A stretch of DNA of 64,000 nt from Candidatus Phycosocius bacilliformis (lineage in GTDB: Bacteria > Pseudomonadota > Alphaproteobacteria > Caulobacterales > Aquidulcibacteraceae). Within the stretch, counting starts at the first letter, position 1. Each line of letters starts with the position of its first letter. The notes beneath the pieces were generated by a model. The model searched no databases. It was not told where the DNA came from and saw only the letters and a program-made list of their open reading frames with translations. The position numbers were made by a program, and so were the translations under genes. Shown piece after piece: positions 41,442 to 49,726 of this stretch. The DNA lies in NCBI RefSeq assembly GCF_003112735.1, contig NZ_BFBR01000007.1, positions 96,338 to 160,337 of the forward strand, read 5' to 3'.

Positions 41442-43073
41442 ATGGTCAAACCGATCTTGCGGCTGGGGCCCGGGCACGAGCCAGATGATGATTATGACCC
41501 GCTTCTGGGCAGGACGGTGCGCGAAGATCCCGTCATGAGCCCGCCGCCGCTTACCCGGGCGCTTGACCCTGACCGCAGCGTGTTTGACGAACCAGAGCTC
41601 GATCCAGTGATCGAGCCTGTGATGCAAGATGCGCCGGTGATACCCGACACCACGCGTGATGCGCCCGTGACCCCAGCACAACCCAGCCTGTTGGATTGGA
41701 TGGAAAAATGGTCGACACCAGCAGCAAACCCAGGATCGGCCGAGCCGGCACAGACCGCGCTGTCCGAACCATCGGAAATTGGCGAACCAAACGAGGCTCA
41801 TGACCATGTTGTCTTTGGCTCTGCGCCGGACAGCGACGTCAATCTAAACACTGACGTGCCAGAAGAAGCGCTGGCGGCGACAAAGGATCACGCCCTCGCG
41901 AATGAAGATGTGGCCCCAGACACGAACTGGCATGACGATGACGCCGATTGGGGTGAGGAGTCCGCGCCGACCACGGATCAAACCGTTGGGGACGAGCCCG
42001 CGGGTGAACCCGCCGCTGCCCCTGCACCCAAACCAATCTGGCAGAGCCAGCAATCTGATGCAGTGCGGACCGATCGACCAGGTGGCACGTCTGCAACGGC
42101 CCGCCGCCGCGCCAACATGCGGCGCAGCCCGACAGGTCGCCGCAAGCACATCCAACGCTTAATGGCGCGGGGGGCTGGAACCATTTTCCTTGCCGTCGCC
42201 GTCTTTTTCACCCTCTTGTCTTTTGCAGCCCCGCTTGGTTATCCGTTTGACGCCGCATCCGGCTATCGCTGGTATTGGATTGTGTGTTCAATTGTCGCCA
42301 CATTGTCTTGGGCTGGCATAAGGGCGCGGGGTTTTGCCATTGTGTCCGGCCTGGTTGCGGCTTTGAACCTTATGGTCATTCTACCGGCCTTGGGTGAGGC
42401 TCCCAAGGGTGGTGCTGTGTCTTCGGCTGTGGTCTCGTGGGCCAATCTGCGGGGACAGCCCGACGCCCTTGAGAAAGTTCTGGCCGAGGCAGAACGGCGC
42501 AAAGCCAATCTGGTTCTGGTGGGTGAAGCACCTGCCAATCTCAAAGGCCTTGCCGAAACCAAGGGCTGGAGGCTGATTGAGGCACCACTCGCTGGCGACC
42601 CGACCAGCATTGGTGTGCTCACGCGGGGGCGCTGGCAATCTGCCACTGTGCCCGGCGAGCCCACGACCATTCGAACCCAAGCAGGTGATCTGACCATTCT
42701 TGCAACCCGGCCACCGCCCTCACGCGGGCAGGAGGGTGTGCAAGCCGCGCGTGAGGCCCAACTCAACCGCGCCGCAGTCCGGGCGGGGGATCAAGACGGC
42801 CCGGTAGTCGTGTTGGGTGACTTCGGGGTGGCCCCGTGGGACGGCGCGATGCAGCAATTCCAGAATTATGGCAATGTCACGCGGGTCCGCTGTGGCGGTC
42901 TGTTGGGCAATACGGTCAGCCAAGGCTTTGGCCTGATTGGTGTGGCCCATGACCATGCTTATGTGCGCGATGTGAAAGTCACCCATTGCCGCTTAGGCCA
43001 ACCCTTACCCGGCAGCCGCCACCGCGCGATTTATCTCTATCTTTCCCCGCAGGAACCAGGGTCGCCACGATAG
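41442..43073 (+). CDS. Membrane protein with degenerate EEP (endonuclease/exonuclease/phosphatase) domain
   Basis: Protein of 543 residues. Residues 1-220 are acidic and Pro/Ala-rich with no clear fold, ending in a basic patch (RRRANMRRSPTGRRKH) that faces the membrane. Three membrane segments follow (about 244-265, 274-293, 298-318). The last 210 residues have the EEP layout with LVLVGEAP, VVLGDFGVAPWD and GSRHRAIYLYLS. In active members the corresponding motifs are xxQE, GDFN and SDH; here Asn is replaced by Gly and the Asp of the DH pair by Arg, so catalytic activity is doubtful. It stands alone between argC and the convergent phytoene-synthase-like gene. Confidence 0.7.
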   Translation: MVKPILRLGPGHEPDDDYDPLLGRTVREDPVMSPPPLTRALDPDRSVFDEPELDPVIEPVMQDAPVIPDTTRDAPVTPAQPSLLDWMEKWSTPAANPGSAEPAQTALSEPSEIGEPNEAHDHVVFGSAPDSDVNLNTDVPEEALAATKDHALANEDVAPDTNWHDDDADWGEESAPTTDQTVGDEPAGEPAAAPAPKPIWQSQQSDAVRTDRPGGTSATARRRANMRRSPTGRRKHIQRLMARGAGTIFLAVAVFFTLLSFAAPLGYPFDAASGYRWYWIVCSIVATLSWAGIRARGFAIVSGLVAALNLMVILPALGEAPKGGAVSSAVVSWANLRGQPDALEKVLAEAERRKANLVLVGEAPANLKGLAETKGWRLIEAPLAGDPTSIGVLTRGRWQSATVPGEPTTIRTQAGDLTILATRPPPSRGQEGVQAAREAQLNRAAVRAGDQDGPVVVLGDFGVAPWDGAMQQFQNYGNVTRVRCGGLLGNTVSQGFGLIGVAHDHAYVRDVKVTHCRLGQPLPGSRHRAIYLYLSPQEPGSPR

Positions 43074-43183
43074 CTGGGTTGGGTCCTGCAACCGGGACGG
43101 CCGGTTAGTGAGACAAGAGCCCGAAGAAGCGTTTAACCCATGCCGACGAAAATAGTCGCTGATGCGCCTGTTGGACTGCCCCC

Positions 43184-44029
43184 TCATACACGCTGGCGGG
43201 CCACAGCCCAGACCAAACGAAGCTGACGTTCCAGCAAGGGCAAATTCGCCACTTGCCGGAAAGGATCGCCCAAGCGGGTAAAGCGGCGCGCATAAGGCCC
43301 GGCAAGCGCCGCAAAGGCGATAGCCGGAAAGGCTTGATCAAAGTCAGCTTGAGCACAGGCTTGATTGGCAGCGCGCCTTGCAGCCAAAACCAGCTGGCAG
43401 GCTTGCTCCAAAACAAGAGCAAGGGCGGGACTGGGCTTGCCTGCAAACACCGCTTCCACATCAAGATCCGATTGTGCCTCTGTCGGCAACCAGAGCTGGC
43501 GGCGTGCAGTCCAGCGCGGCCACTGGGCCAGCAAGTCCCACACGCGCCACATGATGCCAGTCTGGCGGGCAACCGCGTCGAGCGGCGTGGAAATCGCGGG
43601 TGCCCCGGCAATCAGCAAGGCCAGGCGATTGAATGCGCCACAAGTTTGGTCGGCGTGATCGAGAAGCTGATCCCATGTGGCAAAAGGGCTTGGGTCTTGT
43701 TCGACGTCAAAACCGTCGATGAAGCTATCAAACCAAACCCGCGGCAGGCTGTGGTGGTGGATCGTTGCCGCCAGCCCTTGGGCGATGGGTTGGGCCCGTA
43801 CAGGGCGGCTGCCATAAATCTCATCAAGCGCCTCGCGCCACCATTGTAAGCGGATCGCCGCTAGCATCGGCTCTGATACCACAGCACGCGCACGTGCCAC
43901 TTCATGGCCAAACAGAATGAGACTAATCATGCCAGGTCGGGCTTGGGGAGCCAGAAAACTGGTAGCCAGCGTCTGGTCGGGTGCGACCTGGGCTGCCTGC
44001 TCGATCAGGTCAGGACTGAGGTTGATCAT
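43184..44029 (-). CDS. Squalene/phytoene synthase-like protein, catalytic motifs degenerate
   Basis: Protein of 281 residues with the helical trans-isoprenyl synthase fold. It shows the conserved RLQWWREALDEIYG segment and two regions where DxxxD motifs are expected. The first reads HEVARARAVV and the second WDLLAQWPRWTARRQLWLP, lacking the aspartate pairs that bind Mg-diphosphate. That resembles NDUFAF6-type, probably non-catalytic, relatives rather than a true synthase. In alphaproteobacteria it commonly follows the secDF-Mth938 genes, as here, with the PuuD-type gene in between. Role unknown; an assembly factor is possible. Confidence 0.7.
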   Translation of the reverse strand: MINLSPDLIEQAAQVAPDQTLATSFLAPQARPGMISLILFGHEVARARAVVSEPMLAAIRLQWWREALDEIYGSRPVRAQPIAQGLAATIHHHSLPRVWFDSFIDGFDVEQDPSPFATWDQLLDHADQTCGAFNRLALLIAGAPAISTPLDAVARQTGIMWRVWDLLAQWPRWTARRQLWLPTEAQSDLDVEAVFAGKPSPALALVLEQACQLVLAARRAANQACAQADFDQAFPAIAFAALAGPYARRFTRLGDPFRQVANLPLLERQLRLVWAVARQRV

Positions 44030-44042
44030 GAATGGCTCTCAT

Positions 44043-44070
44043 AAAAGCGGCCCGCACAGAGGCGGGCCGC
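44043..44070 (-). terminator. Rho-independent terminator on the minus strand
   Basis: Read on the minus strand, GCGGCCCGC, a 6-nt loop and GCGGGCCGC are followed by TTTT. It ends transcription of the PuuD-type gene (stop at 44132) just before the phytoene-synthase-like gene starts at 44029, so the latter may need its own promoter. Confidence 0.88.
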
Positions 44071-44131
44071 GGAGAAGATTGGTCGGGGGCTCAAGAGGCC
44101 CCCACCCGGTATAAGCTCTGGGCTGTAAACG

Positions 44132-44752
44132 TCAGCCCCACATGGTCTGGCGCATGCTCATGGCTACCAGCATCGGCAGGGACAAGAGCAAATTGGTGCG
44201 CGAGAACAACATGGCCGTGCGGGCAGCCTTTGGCTTGGCTTCAGCAGGCGCATCGACCAGACCCAGCGCGATCTTCTGGTTTGGCCAGATCACGAACCAC
44301 ACATTGATGAACATGATGATGGCCAGCCACATGCCGATCCCGATAAAGACATGGCCGTCATCCAAGGCAAATCCATTGCCGGCATTGAGCGTCAGGGCTT
44401 GAACCAGATAGCCGCGTGCCCCGGCCACCAGAATGCCCGTTACGAGGGTGCCAACGGCAGCCCAACGGAACCAGAACAGGGCTTCAGGCGCGATGAACTT
44501 GCCGACTGCTGGCTTCAGCTCGTCGGGAATTTTCGGCATGGTGCGGATCTGGACGAAATTGAAGTAATAGAGCAAGCCGATCCACAAGATACCAAAGAAG
44601 ACATGCAGCCAGCGCATGGCAGCATGGCCCAGCAATTCATGCAGATTGCCAGCCGTATTGTTCGGCTGACCGGCGAAAATCGCGATCAAGGCGATCGCCA
44701 GCACGACACTGACGATGACTGTATTCCGGAAGTTAGAAAGAAGTGCGCCCAT
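44132..44752 (-). CDS. PuuD-type (DUF989) integral membrane protein
   Basis: Protein of 206 residues with five or six membrane segments. It shows RWLHVFFGILWIGLLYYFNFVQ, GTLVTGILVAGARG and MFINVWFVIWPNQKIALGL, the hallmark of the membrane half of urate hydroxylase PuuD. The C-terminal cytochrome c-like part of full PuuD is absent, so this is the stand-alone membrane version common in this group, and it may not act on urate. Conserved His residues in segments 2 and 5 could bind haem (inference). It has its own terminator and is 60 bp from the Mth938-like gene. Confidence 0.8.
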   Translation of the reverse strand: MGALLSNFRNTVIVSVVLAIALIAIFAGQPNNTAGNLHELLGHAAMRWLHVFFGILWIGLLYYFNFVQIRTMPKIPDELKPAVGKFIAPEALFWFRWAAVGTLVTGILVAGARGYLVQALTLNAGNGFALDDGHVFIGIGMWLAIIMFINVWFVIWPNQKIALGLVDAPAEAKPKAARTAMLFSRTNLLLSLPMLVAMSMRQTMWG

Positions 44753-44812
44753 AAGAACCCCTCGTGTGCTTTGGCATCGATAGGCCCTTATGTAACTTAT
44801 TTCCCGGCCTTG

Positions 44813-45214
44813 TCACGCAATTGGCAACATTGCCACTGCAAAGTGGCGCCCTTCGCTGGCCAGATGGTTATAGGTCCGGCAGGCGGCAGGTGTGGCCATC
44901 ATCTCCAAACCGATGCGCGCATTGGTCAAGTGATCGCGCAGCCCGGGCGGGGGCGGAACCAGATCAGGACCCGAGCCAAACAACACAAACTCAACTTTGC
45001 CAGACAGGGCTACAATGGGGGCCAGATAACGGGCTAAGCCATCGCCGTTGAGGTCGCTGAGAGTGCGTGGACCCCAGACTTCAGGTTCATCCGCCAACAT
45101 GAGAACCGAGCCTTCAATCCGCTTATCCCCTGTCTCCAAGCCAAAGCGGAACCCGCCAGCACCATAAGCCGTAATCAACGGACGACCTTTGCCAGATGAC
45201 GGCACCAGCAACAT
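44813..45214 (-). CDS. Mth938-like domain protein
   Basis: Protein of 133 residues. The ATG at 45214 lies 5 bp after the secF stop; the longer frame would overlap secF. It matches the Mth938/DUF498 fold: ITAYGAGGFRFG, EGSVLMLADEPEVWGP, a C-terminal LEMMATPAACRTYNHLASEGR and the final hydrophobic strand. The function is unknown; in mammals the related AAMDC and in mitochondria NDUFAF3 are relatives. Placement directly after secF is conserved in alphaproteobacteria, and the neighbouring degenerate phytoene-synthase gene (NDUFAF6-like) suggests a possible complex I assembly link (inference). Confidence 0.85.
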   Translation of the reverse strand: MLLVPSSGKGRPLITAYGAGGFRFGLETGDKRIEGSVLMLADEPEVWGPRTLSDLNGDGLARYLAPIVALSGKVEFVLFGSGPDLVPPPPGLRDHLTNARIGLEMMATPAACRTYNHLASEGRHFAVAMLPIA

Positions 45215-45219
45215 CGGAC

Positions 45220-46164
45220 CTAGGGCCGGGCGTCCACGGCGGCCTTGGCAGCAGCCGCCTCGCCCCCACGCTTGGGCGGCCACAACATCAGCACGGGTGC
45301 AGCAACATAAATCGACGAATAGGTGCCGATGAACACACCAAACAGCATGATGATGGTGAAGACTTGCATGGTCTCACCGCCGACCACGGTCAGACCCAAC
45401 AAAGCAAGGAAAGTGGTCAAAGCGGTGATGATGGTGCGCGACAATGTCTCATTGGTCGACAGATCAATGATTTCGCCAAAGTTCATCTTTTTGTATTTGC
45501 GCATGTTTTCGCGCATCCGGTCGAACACCACCACAGTGTCATTCATCGAATAGCCGATAATGGTCAATAGGGCTGCAATCGTGGTCAAAGAGAAGTCGAG
45601 CTGGGTGACCGACATGAAACCCAAAGTCAGGATGATGTCATGGGCCAAGGCGACGATGGAGCCAAAACCCATCTGCAATTCAAATCGTGTCCAGATGTAG
45701 ATCACCACCAGAATAATGGCGATACCAAGCGCCAAAGCGCCATTGACCCCCAATTCCTCAGAGACTTTTGGCCCCACAACTTCCACTCGCGGGAAAGTGA
45801 CGCCGGGCATAATCGAGCGCAATTCGGCCTTAACAGCATCCACAGTGGCCGACGCATCAGCCCCTTCTGGTGGCAGGAAGCGGATCATCGCCTGATTGGG
45901 TTCTTGGAAATCCTGAACCCCAACATCGCGCAGGTTCATATTGCCAACCCGCTCGCGCACTTCGGCCAGATTGATCGGCTTGTTCCAAACAGCCTCAACC
46001 ACGGTGCCACCTTTGAAGTCGATCCCGAAATTCAGGCCGAGGGTAAAGCACGATACCAGCGAGGCAATGCACAGCACCACCGATACAATCGCGGCAGGGA
46101 TTGAGAACCGGACGAACCCAAACTTGGTGTTTTTCGGGATGATTTTGATAAAGGGCCACTTCAT
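45220..46164 (-). CDS. secF: Protein translocase subunit SecF
   Basis: Protein of 314 residues with six membrane segments. SecF works with SecD and YajC to use the proton gradient to pull secreted proteins through SecYEG. It has the NFGIDFKGGTVVE motif after the first segment, the QDFQEPNQAMIRF periplasmic part, and the C-terminal pattern IGYSMNDTVVVFDRMREN. It lies 11 bp after secD; the Mth938 gene follows by 5 bp. Confidence 0.97.
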   Translation of the reverse strand: MKWPFIKIIPKNTKFGFVRFSIPAAIVSVVLCIASLVSCFTLGLNFGIDFKGGTVVEAVWNKPINLAEVRERVGNMNLRDVGVQDFQEPNQAMIRFLPPEGADASATVDAVKAELRSIMPGVTFPRVEVVGPKVSEELGVNGALALGIAIILVVIYIWTRFELQMGFGSIVALAHDIILTLGFMSVTQLDFSLTTIAALLTIIGYSMNDTVVVFDRMRENMRKYKKMNFGEIIDLSTNETLSRTIITALTTFLALLGLTVVGGETMQVFTIIMLFGVFIGTYSSIYVAAPVLMLWPPKRGGEAAAAKAAVDARP

Positions 46165-46175
46165 GGTCGTCTTCC

Positions 46176-47825
46176 TCAGATCGGCAGGCGCTTGGGTTTG
46201 ACGCGCCAGTACCAGCTTGCGACCAGCACTTGTGTCATCAAGATTGCGGTGAAGAGCGAGGTGACAACCCCGATCGACAAGGTCCAGGCAAAGCCGCGAA
46301 CGGGGCCTGCGCCGAAATAGAACAGGATGAGGGCAGTCAGAAGCGCGGTCACATTGGCGTCGAGGACGGTCACGATCGCACGTTTGAACCCGGCATCAAT
46401 GGCCAAAGCGGTTGACCGACCAGCCAATTCTTCTTCCCGCATCCGCTCATAGATCAGCACGTTGGCATCCACCGCCGCACCAATGGTCAGGATCAGGCCT
46501 GCGATGCCGGGCAGGGTCAAAGTTGCCCCCACCGCCGTCATAGCAGCAATAATCAGCACCAGATTGATGGCAAGTGCCAAGATCGCGATGCCACCAAAAA
46601 TGAAGCCATAGGCGAGGATCATAAAGGCAACGATCAACAGCATGGCGATCACGCCAGCCAATGCCCCGGCATTGATTGAATCCCGGCCAAGCTCGGGACC
46701 CACCGTGCGTTGCTCCATCACTTTCAGCGGGGCGGGCAGAGCCCCTGCCCGCAGCAAGGTCGCCAGTTCATTGGCGCTTTCAATGGTAAAACTGCCTGTG
46801 ATCTGGCCGCTGCCACCCAGAATAGGTTCACGAATGGCTGGGGCAGAGAGCACCTTGTCGTCCAGCACAATGGCAAAGCGGCGGCCGACATTGTCAGTCG
46901 AGGCCCGACCAAATGCCCGCGACCCGGCCCCGTCAAACTGAAAAGTCACCGAAGGCTCACCCGTGCGCTGGTCAAAGCCCGGATCGGCTTTGGTCAGATT
47001 GTCACCCGTCACCAAAGCGCGACGACGCACCAAGACGAATGGCTCATTGGGTTGGCCGGGCTGTGGCAGCAGGACAGAGCCTGGCGGGATCCGGCCTGCA
47101 GCGGCCTCTGCTGGCGAAACACTTTCGTCCACCATTTGGAAGGTCAGGCGAGCCGTCTGGCCAACCAGACGCTTCAGCTTCTCAGGATCGCTTTCGCCAG
47201 GGGCTTGCACCACGATGCGGTCCACACCCTGACGGGTGATGGCAGGTTCTTTGGTGCCAGTTTCATCAATCCGGCGGCGGATCACCTCGATCGACTGGCT
47301 GACCGCCCGGCGTGTCATCGAGACTTTGGCTTCTTCCGTCAGGCGGATTTCCAGCACATTGCCCGGGGTGGTACGAATGTCGAGGTCTGAACCGCTCGAG
47401 GTACCCGACAGGCCAATGACTGGGGCAGCAAGGGCTTCAATCCGCTTGCGGGCTTCTGGTACATCTGCAGCATTTTCGATGGTGACACGCACCACATCGC
47501 CTTCAGGCGAGAGGCCGCGACCGGAAAACAGGATCGGGGTCTTAGATGCGCCCAATTCGCCGGGACGGCGTTGACCGCGCAATTCGCGTGACAAATCATC
47601 TGCCACAGCTTCCAAGCGCGCCTTGTAGACGACTTGGGATTCCACCTCGAACATCAGGTAGGACCCGCCTTGCAAATCGAGGCCGAGATTGACGGTCTTG
47701 TTGGGCAGGAAACTTGGCAATCCATCGCGCACCGATTGAGGCAGCGCATTGGGCAATGCAAAGATCAGTCCTAAGAGGGACACAATGAGGACGGCGAGAA
47801 TTCGCCAGCGCGCAACATGTAACAC
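46176..47825 (-). CDS. secD: Protein translocase subunit SecD
   Basis: Protein of 549 residues. An N-terminal membrane segment is followed by GLDLQGGSYLMFEV, the large periplasmic domains (about residues 55-370), and five C-terminal membrane segments with AGVIAMLLIVAFMI, TIGAAVDANVLIYERMREE and AGFKRAIVTVLDAN. It acts with SecF and YajC in protein export. It lies 59 bp after yajC. Confidence 0.97.
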   Translation of the reverse strand: MLHVARWRILAVLIVSLLGLIFALPNALPQSVRDGLPSFLPNKTVNLGLDLQGGSYLMFEVESQVVYKARLEAVADDLSRELRGQRRPGELGASKTPILFSGRGLSPEGDVVRVTIENAADVPEARKRIEALAAPVIGLSGTSSGSDLDIRTTPGNVLEIRLTEEAKVSMTRRAVSQSIEVIRRRIDETGTKEPAITRQGVDRIVVQAPGESDPEKLKRLVGQTARLTFQMVDESVSPAEAAAGRIPPGSVLLPQPGQPNEPFVLVRRRALVTGDNLTKADPGFDQRTGEPSVTFQFDGAGSRAFGRASTDNVGRRFAIVLDDKVLSAPAIREPILGGSGQITGSFTIESANELATLLRAGALPAPLKVMEQRTVGPELGRDSINAGALAGVIAMLLIVAFMILAYGFIFGGIAILALAINLVLIIAAMTAVGATLTLPGIAGLILTIGAAVDANVLIYERMREEELAGRSTALAIDAGFKRAIVTVLDANVTALLTALILFYFGAGPVRGFAWTLSIGVVTSLFTAILMTQVLVASWYWRVKPKRLPI

Positions 47826-47884
47826 GTCAATCTAGCCCTTTGGCAACCGCACGCCGGGATCAGCCCGACGTGGGTGGGTCTCAC

Positions 47885-48235
47885 TTAGGATTTGGCATCA
47901 TTGGCGACAACCGGCTCGCCCTTGCCTTGTACTTGGCTGATGGTGGATTTCACCACACGAACCGCCACATTGGGGGCGATTTCAACTGTGACTTCATCAT
48001 CGGCCACTTTCGTAACCTTACCCAAAATGCCACCAGATGTGACGACACTATCGCCGCGCCGGATGGCACCGAGCATTTCTGCATGTTGCTTCATCCGCTT
48101 TTGCTGTGGGCGGATCAGCAAGAAATAAAAGACCACCAGGATCATCACCAAAGGCAAAAGCTGCATGATGATGACTTCAGGACCGGCGGCCGCTGTGCTG
48201 CCGGCAGCTTGTGCATAAGCGGGGGTGGGGAACAT
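47885..48235 (-). CDS. yajC: Preprotein translocase subunit YajC
   Basis: Protein of 116 residues with a single N-terminal membrane segment (about 22-42) and the typical FYFLLIRPQQKRMKQHAEML, then RRGDSVVTSGGILGKVTKV. It is the first gene of the yajC-secD-secF-Mth938 operon. The 200 bp upstream (48236-48435) contain no gene or feature I can support. Confidence 0.95.
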   Translation of the reverse strand: MFPTPAYAQAAGSTAAAGPEVIIMQLLPLVMILVVFYFLLIRPQQKRMKQHAEMLGAIRRGDSVVTSGGILGKVTKVADDEVTVEIAPNVAVRVVKSTISQVQGKGEPVVANDAKS

Positions 48236-48435
48236 CAGAACCTCAAAGATAGGGCCTCAACCAAAATGGTCAGCCGTGGGGATAAATTTGGCCAGACTGG
48301 CTGCCCCGATCTGCGAGCATGCAAAGTCTAAGCAAGGCCGCGCGCTTAGCATGTCCGTTGGCCTTGCGGCAATGAAACTTGTCACATAGCTGCGATTTCA
48401 CAGCGTTTTGAAGCTGTCTGCGATGGCCGGCCCCT

Positions 48436-48987
48436 TCAGGTCAGCACAATCGCCGCCTCATCCCCCAGTGTTTCCAGACGCAAGCCTTGCCCATCATGAC
48501 TGAGGATGGTGACGGAGGCATGGCCCGGTTTGAACACAGTGACGCGGTCACTTTGTGTGGCAAGGCCAACGGCGGCGTTGATCGCCACGAAATGGCTGAA
48601 CACCAGCGTATCTTCCTGCAACGCCAACAAGGCTTGCCCAATTTGATGACGCCAGTCCCGCAGAACCGGGTCGATGATCGCATCCCGCCATGTCCCACTC
48701 ATCACTTGGGTCAACCAAGACCGCATATCTTCAACCCCCGCCGCCACGTGGATTTCGGCGACGCGGCGCTCGATAAGCGGGGCTTGGGCAAGCCTGCCCG
48801 CACTTGGGCCAGCGGTTTCCTGGCAGCGGGCCAAGGGCGATGAGATCAGGTTTCGCGCACCGGTCTGCGCCAACCGGGCAGCGACGGCCTCGGCTTGAGC
48901 GTGGCCAAGTGCGGATAAGCCCGGATCGGGATGGGCTCCCCACGTGGCAGCAGGCTCGCCATGCCGGATCAGATAAAGACGTGGCAT
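48436..48987 (-). CDS. Histidine phosphatase family protein
   Basis: Protein of 183 residues. It has the LIRHGEP motif with the catalytic His, two further active-site regions (SSPLARCQET and VFSHFVAINA) and the overall branch-1 phosphoglycerate-mutase-like layout. The substrate is unknown. Its start overlaps the VOC gene stop by one base (TGATG), so the two are translated together. Confidence 0.88.
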   Translation of the reverse strand: MPRLYLIRHGEPAATWGAHPDPGLSALGHAQAEAVAARLAQTGARNLISSPLARCQETAGPSAGRLAQAPLIERRVAEIHVAAGVEDMRSWLTQVMSGTWRDAIIDPVLRDWRHQIGQALLALQEDTLVFSHFVAINAAVGLATQSDRVTVFKPGHASVTILSHDGQGLRLETLGDEAAIVLT

Positions 48988-49574
48988 CAGGGCTTGCTAC
49001 TTTGGGCCAAATTAGCGGTTTTTTGTGCCGCCGTGCGCGCTGTCCAGGCGGCAATCACCTCGGCGGCACTGGCCGCCTCCTGCGCCATAATCGCATCATG
49101 CTGGGCATCTCGACAGGTGATTTCCACATTGATGCCATTGGGATCATAAAAATAGATCGAGTGGACGAAATGATGGTCGATCGGGCCAAAACAGGGAATG
49201 CCGGCCGCATCAAGCCTGGCTTTGAAGGCCATCATGGCCTCATGGCTTTCTGCTTCCATGGCAAAGTGCAAGTCCATGCCCCATTTCATCTTGAACTTAC
49301 CGCTATGGGCACCTTCCGGCACATCGAAGAAAGCGACATAATTGCCATCACCCAGCTCGAAGAAGAGATGCATATAGGGAATCGGTCGGCCTGAGCCGGG
49401 CTCTTCTTCGAACACCAGCGCCGCTTTCAACGGCAAGCCCAGAATATCCTCGTAGAATTGACGGGTTTCTTCAGCATCCCGACAGCGGAATGCGCTGTGA
49501 TGCACCCCCTTCAAGGTCGGTGCCGGCGCCAGCGCCTTGGCTGTATCTGCTGCACGGGCAATATCGATCGCCAT
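48987..49574 (-). CDS. VOC-family (glyoxalase/dioxygenase-fold) protein
   Basis: Protein of 195 residues. The second ATG (49574) is preferred since GGGGAG lies 6 nt before it; the first (49580) abuts that site. VOC fold features: KGVHHSAFRCRD, FYEDILGLPL, a central MDLHFAMEAESHEAM and FYDPNGINVEITCRD, with His and Glu metal-ligand candidates. Similar proteins include extradiol dioxygenases and glyoxalase I-like enzymes; the reaction is unknown. A C-terminal Ala-rich helix (about 160-195) is an extension. Confidence 0.85.
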   Translation of the reverse strand: MAIDIARAADTAKALAPAPTLKGVHHSAFRCRDAEETRQFYEDILGLPLKAALVFEEEPGSGRPIPYMHLFFELGDGNYVAFFDVPEGAHSGKFKMKWGMDLHFAMEAESHEAMMAFKARLDAAGIPCFGPIDHHFVHSIYFYDPNGINVEITCRDAQHDAIMAQEAASAAEVIAAWTARTAAQKTANLAQSSKP

Positions 49575-49726
49575 AGCCATCTCCCCAAGCCTGCGGGTTT
49601 TGTCCCGCCTTTACGGCGCAGTCTAACCCAGATTTGCCCCCCGACCAGTCCGGACACTGCCACGACTGCGCTTCCGGCATGGCCTAAGCAATTGACACCG
49701 GGCCCCATCCACATAACGATCTCGTG

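Noticed and set aside
43184-44029. Carotenoid or hopanoid biosynthesis gene
   Set aside because: Both aspartate-rich motifs needed for prenyl diphosphate binding are missing and no other pathway genes are adjacent.
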